41,325 nt of DNA from Cryptosporangium minutisporangium (GTDB taxonomy: Bacteria; Actinomycetota; Actinomycetes; Mycobacteriales; Cryptosporangiaceae), in contig NZ_BAAAYN010000094.1 of the NCBI RefSeq assembly GCF_039536245.1, forward strand, positions 1-41,325, in the 5' to 3' direction. The translations under genes and the position numbers were made by a program. Shown in pieces: positions 15,711 to 25,300 of the stretch. How positions within the stretch are numbered: the stretch's first letter is position 1; every line of letters begins with the position of its first letter. The notes under the pieces are model-generated. The model did not search any database. It saw only the letters and a program-made list of their open reading frames with translations, and was not told the origin of the DNA.

Positions 15711-16949
15711 TCACCGCAGCGGCTGGGTGAGCGCCGACAGGATCAGGATGCTCAAGCGGCGCGCCCGGTCCGGTGTGAAGCCGGCTTCCTCGGCCGCCTC
15801 CTCGACGATCTGACCGACCGTCGCGGTGCCGATGCTGCCCAGGTGCGGCAGCGTCGTGGCGGCACCGTGCGACAGCCGCTTGCTCGCCGCTCTCCGGTTC
15901 CGACGCCACCGGACGACGCCGTTGTGGTGCCGGGTTCCGACGTGCCCGAGGACGCCGGTCGCAGCGCAGGTGAGCATCGACAGGGCCAGCGGGGTGACGA
16001 GTTCGGCCTTCTCGCCGCCGAGTTGCAGAGCGAGCGGGTCGTCGCGCCTCGCGCCGGACAGCGCCCAGCGGACGATTCGCCGCTGGAGGATCTCGTCGGC
16101 GAAGAAGCGCTGCATGATGACGGGGAAGCGGGTCATCTCGGAGGGTGCCAGCTCGCGGACGATGCGCTCGGCGGCGCCGCCGACGGTGTTCGGCCCGAGC
16201 TCACGCAGCTCCGGCTCGTCGGGCTCTGGTACCTCGTCGTCCGCCGTGGCGTCGTCGGACGTGGCGTCGTCGGACGCGACCTCGTCGCCCGGTGCGTCGG
16301 TTGGGGCGGCGTGGACGGCGGCCTGGGCCTGGTCGAACTCGGCAGCGGCGGGCGCGAGCTCCGCCTCGTCCGGCTGGAGGTCGTCGAGCGCGACAGCGTC
16401 GACGACCGCGATCACCTCGACGAGGTCCTCGTCGGGCGCGGCGGCCGGGGTGCGGCCGGTGACGACCACACGGCTGGGAGCCGGCCGGGGCTCGGCTGTG
16501 GGCACGGCGCTCGGAGCCCTGCCCTGCGGTGGTACGGCTAGGTGCGGTGGGGCGTCGAACGGCTCGGCATGGCGGCTCCGGTGCGTGCGGTGAGCATCCG
16601 CCGGCTCGTCCCAGCGCCATTCGGGGGTCTCCCCCCGCCACACGACCTCACCCTCGATGACGGCGCCCGGCCGGGGCGGCGAGTACAGGTCGGGCCCGTC
16701 GAGGTACCCGCCGAACGGGTCGTGTGCCTCCCGCAGGGCGGCAGGTTCCCGGTACGGATTGAGCACGAACCGGGCCGTGGGCGTGTCGTCGTCCTCGTAG
16801 TCGAGCACCCCCCGGTACGGGTTGAGCACGAATTGAGCCGTCGGGGTCTCGTCCTCGGTGTCCGGGTCGAGCAGGAAGCGCGCGGTCGGTGCGTCGTCGT
16901 CCTCGAATGCAGCACTCCGATGGCGTCCCTCGCCAAACGGGCCGGTCAT
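15711..16949 (-). CDS. Unrecognised protein with three acidic PTARF repeats
   Basis: 412 residues, three parts. The N-terminus has three near repeats of about 16-23 residues: EDDDAPTARFLLDP, EDETPTAQFVLNPYR and EDDDTPTARFVLNPYR (about residues 16-66). The middle (about 100-245) is Pro/Ala-rich and increasingly acidic, probably disordered. The last 165 residues are a folded helical domain, including RFPVIMQRFFADEILQRRIV and a Gly/Ala-rich end, with no match that I know. There is no signal peptide or membrane helix. The repeats look like short linear binding motifs presented to a partner. ATG 16949 has ggagg 9 bases upstream. The next gene on this strand (15109-15690) is probably its operon partner. 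Confidence 0.7.
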   Translation of the reverse strand: MTGPFGEGRHRSAAFEDDDAPTARFLLDPDTEDETPTAQFVLNPYRGVLDYEDDDTPTARFVLNPYREPAALREAHDPFGGYLDGPDLYSPPRPGAVIEGEVVWRGETPEWRWDEPADAHRTHRSRHAEPFDAPPHLAVPPQGRAPSAVPTAEPRPAPSRVVVTGRTPAAAPDEDLVEVIAVVDAVALDDLQPDEAELAPAAAEFDQAQAAVHAAPTDAPGDEVASDDATSDDATADDEVPEPDEPELRELGPNTVGGAAERIVRELAPSEMTRFPVIMQRFFADEILQRRIVRWALSGARRDDPLALQLGGEKAELVTPLALSMLTCAATGVLGHVGTRHHNGVVRWRRNRRAASKRLSHGAATTLPHLGSIGTATVGQIVEEAAEEAGFTPDRARRLSILILSALTQPLR

Positions 16950-16988
16950 CGGGCGCCACCTCCCTAGTTACGCGCGAGATGACGCCTT

Positions 16989-17020
16989 ATCGGCCTGTTC
17001 CGCGCTCGGATGAGGCCGAT
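16989..17020 (-). terminator. Dyad after the APC permease gene
   Basis: atcggcct (16989-16996) pairs with aggccgat (17013-17020) around a 16-base loop, between the permease stop and the next minus-strand gene. Its terminator role is inferred. Confidence 0.4.
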
Positions 17021-17072
17021 GAAGCGTCAATTTCGCAACATCACACCGTTCGGCGTCGCACCGCTCGTGGCG

Positions 17073-18680
17073 TCAGCGGTACGGGTGGTGGTTCTCCTTT
17101 ACCGGGTGCCCCGGCTGCCCGTACCCCGGCTGGGCGGGGGGCGCTTGCCAGGTGGGCAGAGCCGCACCGTCCGAGCCGCCGACCGACCACCCCGACGTAT
17201 CGGCGTCGATCCACTCCTCGGTACCGGGCGCCGGGGCCTTACGCGTCCCGGCCAGACGCTCGACCAGCTCCGGCCGCGACGACCGAACGACCTGCGCCCG
17301 CACCAAGCCACCCACGAACGCCAGCACGGCGAGGAGCGGCAGCAACCAGGTCAGCACCGACAACGGCTCGACCCCGAGCCGGGCGTCCGATTCCGCCACG
17401 GTCAGCACCAGCAGCGACGCGAGCGCGACCCCCGCGGTCAGCGCCGCGATCAGGACGCCCTCCCAGCCGAAGAAGCCGTCCGACTCCGAGTCGCTCCGCA
17501 GGAAGTACACCGCGATCGCGAAGAACACCACGACGAACATCAGCACCGAGCTCAGCGCGCCCAGGTGCGACATGATCAGGAAGACGTCCTGATACGGCTC
17601 GGCACCACCGACCGCGAACGCGAGCAGCACCACGATGCTCAGCCCGCTCATCGCCCACGAGCCGTGCAGCGGCACCCGACGCGGACCGTGCTCCTTCGCG
17701 AACCACGCCGGCAGCAGACCGTCCGCGGCGGTCACCTGGAGGTGACGTGCGGCGAGGCTGTGGAACGCGAGCGTCGCACCGATCGTGCTGATCGTCGTGA
17801 TCAGGAAGAACGCGTTCGCGGCGCCGACCCCGAAGTTCGCCTCGATCGAGTCCGGAACCAGGAAGATCGGGTTGTCCTTGGCCTCGACGACGAAGTCTTC
17901 TCCGCCGGTCACCACGGTCACCAGCCAGGTGGACGTCACGTACAGCGCGACCAGGCCGAGGATGCCGAGGTAGGTGGCTTTCGATGCGACCCGGCGCCCG
18001 GCGTTCGACTCGTTCTGGAACACCCGCCCGGCCTCGACGCCGACGTAGGTCAGCGCGAGGAAGCCGACGGCCGCTCCGATCGATCCGCTGAACACCGACG
18101 TCGGATCGAGTGCCTCCGTCGTGACGCCTTCCGGGCCGGGCTTCGTCAACGCCGACAGATCGAACAGGAAGATGCCGGGGAGCTGGATGACCACGATCGC
18201 CGCGAGCACGATCGCGCGGACCCGGAAACTCGTCGTCCCCAGGAAGCCGATCAGTGCGACGACCGGCACCGCGATCATCCACCACTCCGCGCCGACCCCG
18301 GCCTCGTGCAGCGGCGCGATGATCTCCTCGCCGATCAGGCCGACGTTGGCGATCGTCATCGAGGTGTACGCGACCGCTCCGAGCGCCGCGACGCCGTACC
18401 CGACCGCCGCGCCGAGCCCCCGCCCGGCGAACGTGTAAAGCCCGTTGGCGTCCGGGATCTGCCGCGACGCCGCACTCCAGGCCGCGGCGGACACCAGCAT
18501 GATCACGCCCAGCGCGCCGTAGAGCAGAGGTAAGCCGAGAACCCCCGAGGCCGCGCCGATGCTGCTGACGCCCCCGGACAGCAGCGTGATCGGAGCCGGA
18601 ACAGCCACCACGACAGCGGCCAGCACCAGCATTTTCGCCAGTGAACGTGGGGGGTTGGGGGTCGTTACGGACACGGTCAC
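17073..18680 (-). CDS. APC superfamily amino acid permease
   Basis: 535 residues with about 12 hydrophobic segments. The first helix region has the glycine-rich stretch GGVSSIGAASG, and the next contains RQIPDANGLYTFAGRGLG, which matches the conserved loop of amino acid/polyamine/organocation carriers. The sixth-helix region (FLALTYVGVEAGRVFQNE) also fits the family's substrate site. It should import or exchange an amino acid or amine, but the substrate cannot be read. The C-terminal 60 residues are Pro/Gly/Gln-rich and cytoplasmic. The start is chosen at GTG 18680; GTG 18674 is also possible. It is divergent from the NYN nuclease gene, 122 bases away. Confidence 0.88.
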   Translation of the reverse strand: MTVSVTTPNPPRSLAKMLVLAAVVVAVPAPITLLSGGVSSIGAASGVLGLPLLYGALGVIMLVSAAAWSAASRQIPDANGLYTFAGRGLGAAVGYGVAALGAVAYTSMTIANVGLIGEEIIAPLHEAGVGAEWWMIAVPVVALIGFLGTTSFRVRAIVLAAIVVIQLPGIFLFDLSALTKPGPEGVTTEALDPTSVFSGSIGAAVGFLALTYVGVEAGRVFQNESNAGRRVASKATYLGILGLVALYVTSTWLVTVVTGGEDFVVEAKDNPIFLVPDSIEANFGVGAANAFFLITTISTIGATLAFHSLAARHLQVTAADGLLPAWFAKEHGPRRVPLHGSWAMSGLSIVVLLAFAVGGAEPYQDVFLIMSHLGALSSVLMFVVVFFAIAVYFLRSDSESDGFFGWEGVLIAALTAGVALASLLVLTVAESDARLGVEPLSVLTWLLPLLAVLAFVGGLVRAQVVRSSRPELVERLAGTRKAPAPGTEEWIDADTSGWSVGGSDGAALPTWQAPPAQPGYGQPGHPVKENHHPYR

Positions 18681-18790
18681 GGACGTTATCAGCCGTCCAA
18701 CTCGGTCATCGCAGTGCGCACAGGCCGCCCGAGGCATCGAACGGACAGTCCCGTCGGGAGCCCGGACGAGTAGCTCCTGCTCAGTGCGAC

Positions 18791-18796
18791 TACCGT
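18791..18796 (+). promoter_or_regulatory. -10 hexamer of a leaderless NYN gene
   Basis: TACCGT ends 6 bases before ATG 18803 and no ribosome binding site is present, which fits leaderless transcription. No clear -35. Confidence 0.4.
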
Positions 18797-18802
18797 GTCC
18801 GC

Positions 18803-19375
18803 ATGGACCGGCCCTTTGCGCAGACCACGTATCTACTGGTCGACGGCGAGAACATCGACGCCACGCTGGGCAGCAACATCTTCGGTGGCCGGCGGCCCAG
18901 CCCCCAGGAGCGTCCGCGCTGGGAGCGCGTGCGTGACTTCGCGAGCGAGACGTGGGACCGCCCGGTCAAGGCACTGTTCTTCCTCAACGCCAGCTCCGGC
19001 CAGCTGCCGCTGCCGTTCATCCAGGCGCTGCTGGCCCTGGACTACCAGCCGATCCCGCTGTCCGGCGGCGTCGGCGAGAAGGTCGTCGACATCGGTATCC
19101 AGCGGACGCTCGACGCGCTGGTGGACCGGCCCGGGGACGTCCTCCTCGCCAGTCACGACGGGGACTTCTTCGACCAGATCGAACGTCTGCTCGACGGAAA
19201 CCGGCGGGTCGGGCTGCTCGGGTTCCGGGAGTTCGTCAACTCGCGCTTCGCCGAGCTGACCGCCCAGGGCCTGGAGATCTACGACCTCGAGGACGACGTC
19301 CGCTGCTTCAACGCGCGCCTGCCCCGCGTCCGGATCATCAACATCGACCGCTTCGACCCGCTGCCCTACCTCTGA
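18803..19375 (+). CDS. NYN domain ribonuclease
   Basis: 190 residues, all one NYN (PIN-like) domain. The first strand is YLLVDGENID, giving metal-binding Asp14, Asn17 and Asp19. The second acidic cluster is in LLASHDGDFFDQI, with the central strand KALFFLNAS between them. The order and spacing fit NYN nucleases, which cut RNA with a bound Mg2+ ion. The key acids are present, so it should be active. There is no added domain or partner. The ATG at 18803 follows a -10-like hexamer. A hairpin terminator follows. Confidence 0.88.
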   Translation: MDRPFAQTTYLLVDGENIDATLGSNIFGGRRPSPQERPRWERVRDFASETWDRPVKALFFLNASSGQLPLPFIQALLALDYQPIPLSGGVGEKVVDIGIQRTLDALVDRPGDVLLASHDGDFFDQIERLLDGNRRVGLLGFREFVNSRFAELTAQGLEIYDLEDDVRCFNARLPRVRIINIDRFDPLPYL

Positions 19376-19421
19376 GCACAACGGCGCCCTGCGCTTCGGC
19401 TCTCGACACGGATTCACGCCG

Positions 19422-19454
19422 AATCCGCCTCCACGTACGCCGTGGAGGCGGATT
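19422..19454 (+). terminator. 14-bp stem terminator after the NYN gene
   Basis: aatccgcctccacg (19422-19435) pairs exactly with 19441-19454 around a 5-base loop. It separates the NYN gene from the flotillin operon. Confidence 0.75.
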
Positions 19455-19623
19455 TCACGTCAATCCGCGCGCGGCAGCGCGGAACCCCGCGAGCGCGCGG
19501 CGGTTGAGTCGGAGATTGGACGACGCGCTGTCGCGCGCGGGAAACACCTGTCACTCTGCTGGCAACAACGGCGCGGTCGGTGCGGACCGGCGCCGCTGAC
19601 GACAGCGGAGAGGACAGAGCTCG

Positions 19624-20241
19624 GTGGGCGATTTGGTCGGTGCGGCCTTCGGTTTCCCAGCGGTTCTGTTCACGTTCGCCTTGGCGGTAGTGGTCGGGTA
19701 CTGGGCGCTGGTGATCGTGGGCGGTCTCGGCGTCGACGCGCTCGACTCCGACGGAGGTGCGGAGGCGTCCGATGGTGGTCTCCCCGGCGCGCTCAGCGCG
19801 ATCGGTCTGGGCGGCGTCCCGGCGAGCGTCACGCTCTCGGTTTTGATCGCAGTGGCCTGGTTCGGCAGTTTCACGGGGAGCGCGGTGCTTCCCCAGGACA
19901 ACGTCCTCAGTGACATCGGGGTGTTCGCCGCGGCGCTGGTCGTCGCGTGGTTCGCCGCCAAACTGCTCGTCCGCCCGTTACGCCGATTCTTTCCGGACGA
20001 AGTCGTGGCCTCTCGGTCCGATTTCCTCGGTCAGGTCTGTGTGATCCGCACCGGCCGGGTGGACGCGCAATTCGGCCAGGCCGAGGTGACCGCCGAAGAC
20101 GGTTCCTCGGCGCTTGTGCAGGTACGCCAAACTGGCGAGTACGAACTCAGCGCCGGAACTACCGCGCTGATCTACGACTACGACGCGGACGGCGAATTCT
20201 TCTTCGTGATGCCGTTCAACGCTGCTCACCCACGGAGCTGA
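19624..20241 (+). CDS. YqiJ-like membrane protein with OB-fold end
   Basis: 205 residues. It has about three hydrophobic segments: residues 8-35, 68-84 and 98-118. A C-terminal soluble part follows (about 130-205), beginning DFLGQVCVIRTGRVD, with strand-rich text expected of the NfeD/YqiJ OB-fold. In other bacteria YqiJ is paired with the flotillin YqiK, as here, and is thought to help its membrane-domain assembly. The start is GTG 19624, with agagga at 19608-19613. The next gene begins 9 bases after the stop, so this is the first gene of the operon. No promoter pair is clear in the 170 bases after the NYN terminator. Confidence 0.75.
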   Translation: MGDLVGAAFGFPAVLFTFALAVVVGYWALVIVGGLGVDALDSDGGAEASDGGLPGALSAIGLGGVPASVTLSVLIAVAWFGSFTGSAVLPQDNVLSDIGVFAAALVVAWFAAKLLVRPLRRFFPDEVVASRSDFLGQVCVIRTGRVDAQFGQAEVTAEDGSSALVQVRQTGEYELSAGTTALIYDYDADGEFFFVMPFNAAHPRS

Positions 20242-20250
20242 TCGAGAAAC

Positions 20251-22371
20251 ATGGATGCTGTCGCCCTCGGGGTCGGCGTACTCATCGCCGTCGCCTTAAT
20301 CGTCGTGCTCGGTCTCACCATGATGGTGAGTCGGCTGTTCAAGAAGGTCGAGCAGGGTAAAGCCCTGATCGTCTCGAAGGTCCGGAAAGTAGACGTGACC
20401 TTCACCGGCGCCACCGTCGTACCGGTATTGCACCGGGCCGAGATCATGGATATCTCGGTGAAGACGATCGAGATCGCACGGACCGGCCGGGAAGGCCTGA
20501 TCTGTCGCGACAACATTCGCGCCGACATCCGGATCACGTTCTTCGTCCGCGTGAACAAGACCGTGGAAGACGTGATCAAGGTCGCGCAGGCTATCGGTAC
20601 CGCGCGGGCCAGTAACCAGGAAACGCTTCAGGAACTGTTCAACGCGAAGTTCTCCGAAGCGTTGAAGACCGTGGGTAAGCAGCTCGACTTCGTCGACCTG
20701 TACACGCACCGCAACCAGTTCCGCGACCAGATCATCGCGATCATCGGCACCGACCTGAACGGGTACAGCCTCGAAGACGCCGCGATCGACTACCTCGAGC
20801 AGACCCCGCTGAACCAGCTCGATCCGGCCAACATCCTGGACGCCCAGGGCATCCGGAAGATCACCGAGCTGACCGCGATCGAGCACGTGCGCACGAACGA
20901 GTTCCAGCGCACGGAGGAGAAGGAGATCACCCGCCAGAACGTCGACGCGCGGGAGGCCATCCTCGAGCTCGAGCGCCGGCAGGCCGACGCGGAGATCAAG
21001 CAGCGGCGCGACGTCGAGACCAACCGCGCCCGCGAAGAGGCCGAGATCGCCAAGGTGCAGGCCGAAGAGCGGCTGAAGGCGCAGAAGGCGCACCTGACCA
21101 CCGACGAGGCGCTCGGCATTCAGAACGAGAACAAGGCGCGGGAGATCGCGGTCGCGGAGAAGAACCGCGAACGGGTCCTGGCGATCGAGACCGAGCGGAT
21201 CGAGAAGGACCGCCTGCTGGAGGTCATCGCCCGCGAGCGCGAGACGCAGCTGACGACGATCTCCAAGGACAAAGAGGTCGAGGCGGAGAAGCGCGCGATC
21301 GCGGACATCATCCGGGAGCGCATCGCGGTCGAGAAGACCGTCGCCCAGCAGGAAGAGGACATCAAGAAGCTGCGCGCGATCGAGGAGGCCGAGCGGCTCC
21401 GGCAGACGCTGATCATCCAGGCCGAGGCCGAGGCGCAGGAGAAGCTGGTCAAGGACATCAAGGCCGCGGAGGCTGCCGAGCAGGCCGCGGCGCACATCGC
21501 CCGCGAGCAGCTGGTGCTGGCCGAGTCCCGGCAGCAGGCCGCCGAGCTCGACGCGAACGCGAAGATCCGCCTGGCCGAGGCCACCAAGGCCGAGGCCGCG
21601 GCGGCCGGGCTGGCCGCTGTCCAGGTGCGCGAAGCCGAGGCGGACGCGATCGAGAAGGGCGGTCTCGCCGAGGCCGTCGCCGAGCGGGAGAAGGGCCTCG
21701 CCGCCGCGCTCGTCGCCAAGGAGCGGGGCCTCGCCGAGGCCGTCATCGCCAAGGAGAAGGGCCTGGCCGAGGCGAGCGCCGCCAAGGAGAAGGGCCTCGC
21801 CGAGGCGGAGAGCATGCGCGAGAAGCTGAAGGGCGAGGCCGAGGGTCTCACCGAGAAGGCCGCCGCGATGGCCGCGCTGGACGACGCCACCCGTCAGCAC
21901 GAGGAGTACCGTCTGCGGCTGGAGGCCCAGAAGGAGGTCCAGCTGGCGAACATCGACGTCCAGCGGCAGATCGCCGAGGCGCAGGCCACTGTGCTCGCCA
22001 CCGGCCTGGAGCAGGCCAACATCGACATCGTCGGTGGTGACACTGTCTTCTTCGACCGGTTGATGGGCTCGATCGCGCTCGGCAAGGGCGTCGACGGCTT
22101 CGTCCAGCACTCCGACGTCGCGAGCAAGCTGACCCAGCCCTGGCTGGACGGGTCGGCGAGCTTCACCGACGACCTGAGCCGGGTTCTCGGGTCGGTCGAC
22201 AGCGCCGACATCCGGAACCTGACGCTCTCGGCGCTGCTGATGAAGCTGATCAAGTCCAACGGCCCGGACAGCGCGAAGCTCGGTGAGCTGCTGGGCTCCG
22301 CCCGCCAGCTCGGCATCGCCGACACCCCGCTGTCGCAGCTGACCGCACTGAACGGCGTCAAGACGGCGTGA
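20251..22371 (+). CDS. Flotillin (YqiK-like SPFH protein)
   Basis: 706 residues. One N-terminal membrane segment (residues 5-27) is followed by an SPFH/band 7 domain (about 30-190, e.g. KVEQGKALIVSKV and DLNGYSLEDAAIDYLEQ). A long charged coiled coil runs to about residue 590, followed by a folded tail. In the coil, residues 471-525 are five 11-residue repeats of GLAEAVIAKEK type (DNA 21661-21825, 33-bp period), which is a hendecad coiled coil. Flotillins form ring-like scaffolds in membrane microdomains. YqiK-type ones occur with a YqiJ partner, as here. The stop overlaps the start of the ATPase gene as GTGA, so the two are translationally coupled and probably act together. Confidence 0.93.
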   Translation: MDAVALGVGVLIAVALIVVLGLTMMVSRLFKKVEQGKALIVSKVRKVDVTFTGATVVPVLHRAEIMDISVKTIEIARTGREGLICRDNIRADIRITFFVRVNKTVEDVIKVAQAIGTARASNQETLQELFNAKFSEALKTVGKQLDFVDLYTHRNQFRDQIIAIIGTDLNGYSLEDAAIDYLEQTPLNQLDPANILDAQGIRKITELTAIEHVRTNEFQRTEEKEITRQNVDAREAILELERRQADAEIKQRRDVETNRAREEAEIAKVQAEERLKAQKAHLTTDEALGIQNENKAREIAVAEKNRERVLAIETERIEKDRLLEVIARERETQLTTISKDKEVEAEKRAIADIIRERIAVEKTVAQQEEDIKKLRAIEEAERLRQTLIIQAEAEAQEKLVKDIKAAEAAEQAAAHIAREQLVLAESRQQAAELDANAKIRLAEATKAEAAAAGLAAVQVREAEADAIEKGGLAEAVAEREKGLAAALVAKERGLAEAVIAKEKGLAEASAAKEKGLAEAESMREKLKGEAEGLTEKAAAMAALDDATRQHEEYRLRLEAQKEVQLANIDVQRQIAEAQATVLATGLEQANIDIVGGDTVFFDRLMGSIALGKGVDGFVQHSDVASKLTQPWLDGSASFTDDLSRVLGSVDSADIRNLTLSALLMKLIKSNGPDSAKLGELLGSARQLGIADTPLSQLTALNGVKTA
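21661..21825 (+). repeat. 33-bp in-frame repeats in the flotillin gene
   Basis: Five units of 33 bases, each encoding an 11-residue block beginning GLAEA or GLAAA and ending in EK or ER; a sixth unit to 21858 is diverged. Synonymous and conservative changes between units show selection for the protein pattern. Confidence 0.8.
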
Positions 22372-25300
22372 CCGACGTTCTGACCGAGCCCGCCGGCGGT
22401 GCCACCGCCGGCGGGCCGGGCCCCGAAGCAGCGACCCCCGAACCGTCCGCGCCCGGCCTGGACGTCGGCACGTACGAGGTCCTCCGCAACCGGCTGAGGG
22501 CTCAGGCGACCGATCTGGCCGGCCAGGTCGAGGCGCTCAACGCCCGTCGGCTGGAGGTCTTCGGCGGCACCGAGCTCCGGCTCGCCGGCACCGCACAGAT
22601 CCGCACCACGCACAACTGCGTGCCGCGGGACATCGCGGCGGTCGGCGACCGGCTGCTCTTCGGTTACAACGCCTACCTGGGCATGAAGCCGGAGACCACG
22701 GTCGAGGACGTCTTCGCCGTGCACCGCTTGGTCCGCGACGGCGACCGCCTGGAGTTCGAGCAGCTCGAGAACGACGATCTGCTCACCCAGGACCAGTTCG
22801 TCCGCGACCTCGCCGAGCAGTACCGGTACTACCGGGAGAGCTCGCTGCTGCAGCTGCGCCGGCTCGACCCGCTGCTGCTCGCGGTGTTCCGTACCAGTCC
22901 GCGTGCCGACGACAACCGCGTGCTGCGCTGGCGCCTCGAGCTCGACGGTAGCGCCGACTACGTCGACAACAAGGGCGAGCGCGATCACGTCTTCCCCGCG
23001 CCGCACGACTTCACCTGGGTGGAGACCACCCGCAACGACCACGTGCTCGGCCGGCACCCGCACATCTCGATCGCCGGCGAGGTGTTCGTCGAGACGATCG
23101 GCGGCGACCTCACGATCAAGGTCGAGAACAACACCGAGTCCGGCGAGGGCATCTACACCGAGCCGGTCGACGAGCCGCTGCAGAGCCTCGCCGACGCCGA
23201 CGTCGGGTACGCGCGGGTCGGTCCGCTGATCCTGCTGCGGATCCGTCCGTACAAAGAGGACGCCTGGCGGTACCTGATCTTCAACACGCTCACCCGGGAC
23301 GTGTTGCGTCTGGACGGGATCGGTCAGGCGTGCCAGCGACTGCCCGAGGACCAGGGCATCATCGTCCCCGGTGGGTACTACCTCGCCACGGGCGTCCACC
23401 GCGTCTTCGACCAGGACACGACCGGCCTGGAGTTCGAGCGGGTCGTCCGCTCGACCAACGGCGAGGACGTGCTCTACGTCTTCCACAGCCGGGTCGACGG
23501 CCGGTACCTGCTGCTTCCGTACAACGTCATCCGCAAGGAGATCGCGAACCCGATCGTCAGCCACGGGTTCGCGTTCTATGACGACGGCACGCTGGTGGTG
23601 CTGCGGGCCACCGCGTCCGAGCCGACCCGCATCCACCACCTGCAGGTCTGGCAGACGCCGTTCCTGTCCGACGCCTACGCGGCCGCCCAGCCGGTGGGCA
23701 CCGGGCCACTGGAGCGCATCGGCAACGCCGACCTGGTGCGCGGGATCTCCGACCTGCTCTCGGTCGCACGGATGGCCGCGGACACCACACCCACCGCAGC
23801 CGCCTTCGACGCGCTGATCGCCGCGTGCCGCCGAGTCATCGACCGCTACCACTGGCTGGCCGAGAACGACGCCGGCGACCTGGCCGCGCCGCTCCTGCAG
23901 GTCCGACGCACGGCCGAGCAGGTGCGGGACGAGTTCGAGAAGGTCCAGAGCCTCACCAAGCAGGCCGAGGAGTCGCTCGCCGAAGCCTCCGGCGCGATCG
24001 GCACGCTGATCCGCGGCGTCCGCACCGAGTCCCCGACCACGGCCGAGGACTGGGCAGCGCAGCTCGCGTCGCTGCGCCGGGCGCAGGGACGCCTGGTGGG
24101 GCTCCGCGAAGTCCGCTACGTCGACCAGGCAGCGGTCGACGCGCTCGCCACGGAACTGACCGACGAGTTGGCGACCGCCGGTCGCCGGGCGGTCGAGTTC
24201 CTGCGCGGCGACGGCGCGTTCGACAGCTACGAACAACAAGCTCAACAGCTCACGGCGGACGCGGAGGCGATCGCGTCCGTGGCCGAGGCGACGCCGCTCT
24301 CCGAACGGCTCGACCAGCAGTCCGACGGGCTGGCGGTCGTCACCGAGGTGCTCACCTCGCTGGAGATCGACGACGCGAACGTCCGCACCGAACTGCTGGC
24401 GCGGATCAGCACGGTGCTGGGCAGCATCAACCGCGCTCGCGCCACGTTGGACGCCCGGCGACGCGAGCTGCTGGCCACCGAGGGACGGGCCCAGTTCGCC
24501 GCGGAGTTCGCGCTGCTCGGGCAGGCGGTCACCGGCGCGCTGGCGGTCGCCGACACCCCCGACGCGTGCGACGAGCAGCTCGCGAAGTTGATGGCCCAGG
24601 TCGAAGGTCTGGAGTCCCGCTTCGGGCAGTTCGACGAGTTCCTCGGGTCGCTGGCCGAGAAGCGCGAGGACGTCTACGAGGCGTTCTCCGCCCGCAAGCA
24701 GGCGCTGCTCGACGACCAGCAGCGCCGGGCGAACCGGCTGGCCCAGTCGGCCGACCGCATCCTCGGCAGCGTGCAGCGCCGGGCCACGACGCTGGCGTCG
24801 CTGGAGGACGTCAACACCTACTTCGCGACCGACCCGATGGTCGGCACGCTCCGCGGCCTCATCGGTGAGCTGCGGACGCTCGGCGACCCCATCCGTGCCG
24901 AGGAGTTCGAGCGGCGGCTGTCCACTGCGCGCCAGGAGGCCGGCCGGTCGCTGCGGGACCGTACCGACCTCTACGACGGCGACACGATCCGGCTGGGCAG
25001 GCACCGGTTCGCGGTCAACACGCAACCGGCCGAGCTGACGCTGGTTCCGCACGAGGGCCGGCCGATGTTCGCGATCACGGGTACCGACTACCGAGCGCCG
25101 GTCACCGACCCGACGTTCGCGGCCACCGCCGAGTTCTGGGACCAGCCGCTGGTGTCCGAGGACGCGACGCTCAGCCGGGTCGAGTACCTCGCGGGTTCGC
25201 TGCTTCTCGCCGCGGAGCGCGACGGCACGCTGGAGGCGCTGCGCACCGCGCCGGACCTCACCGAGGTGGTTCGCACCGCCGCGGCCGAGCGGTACGAGGA

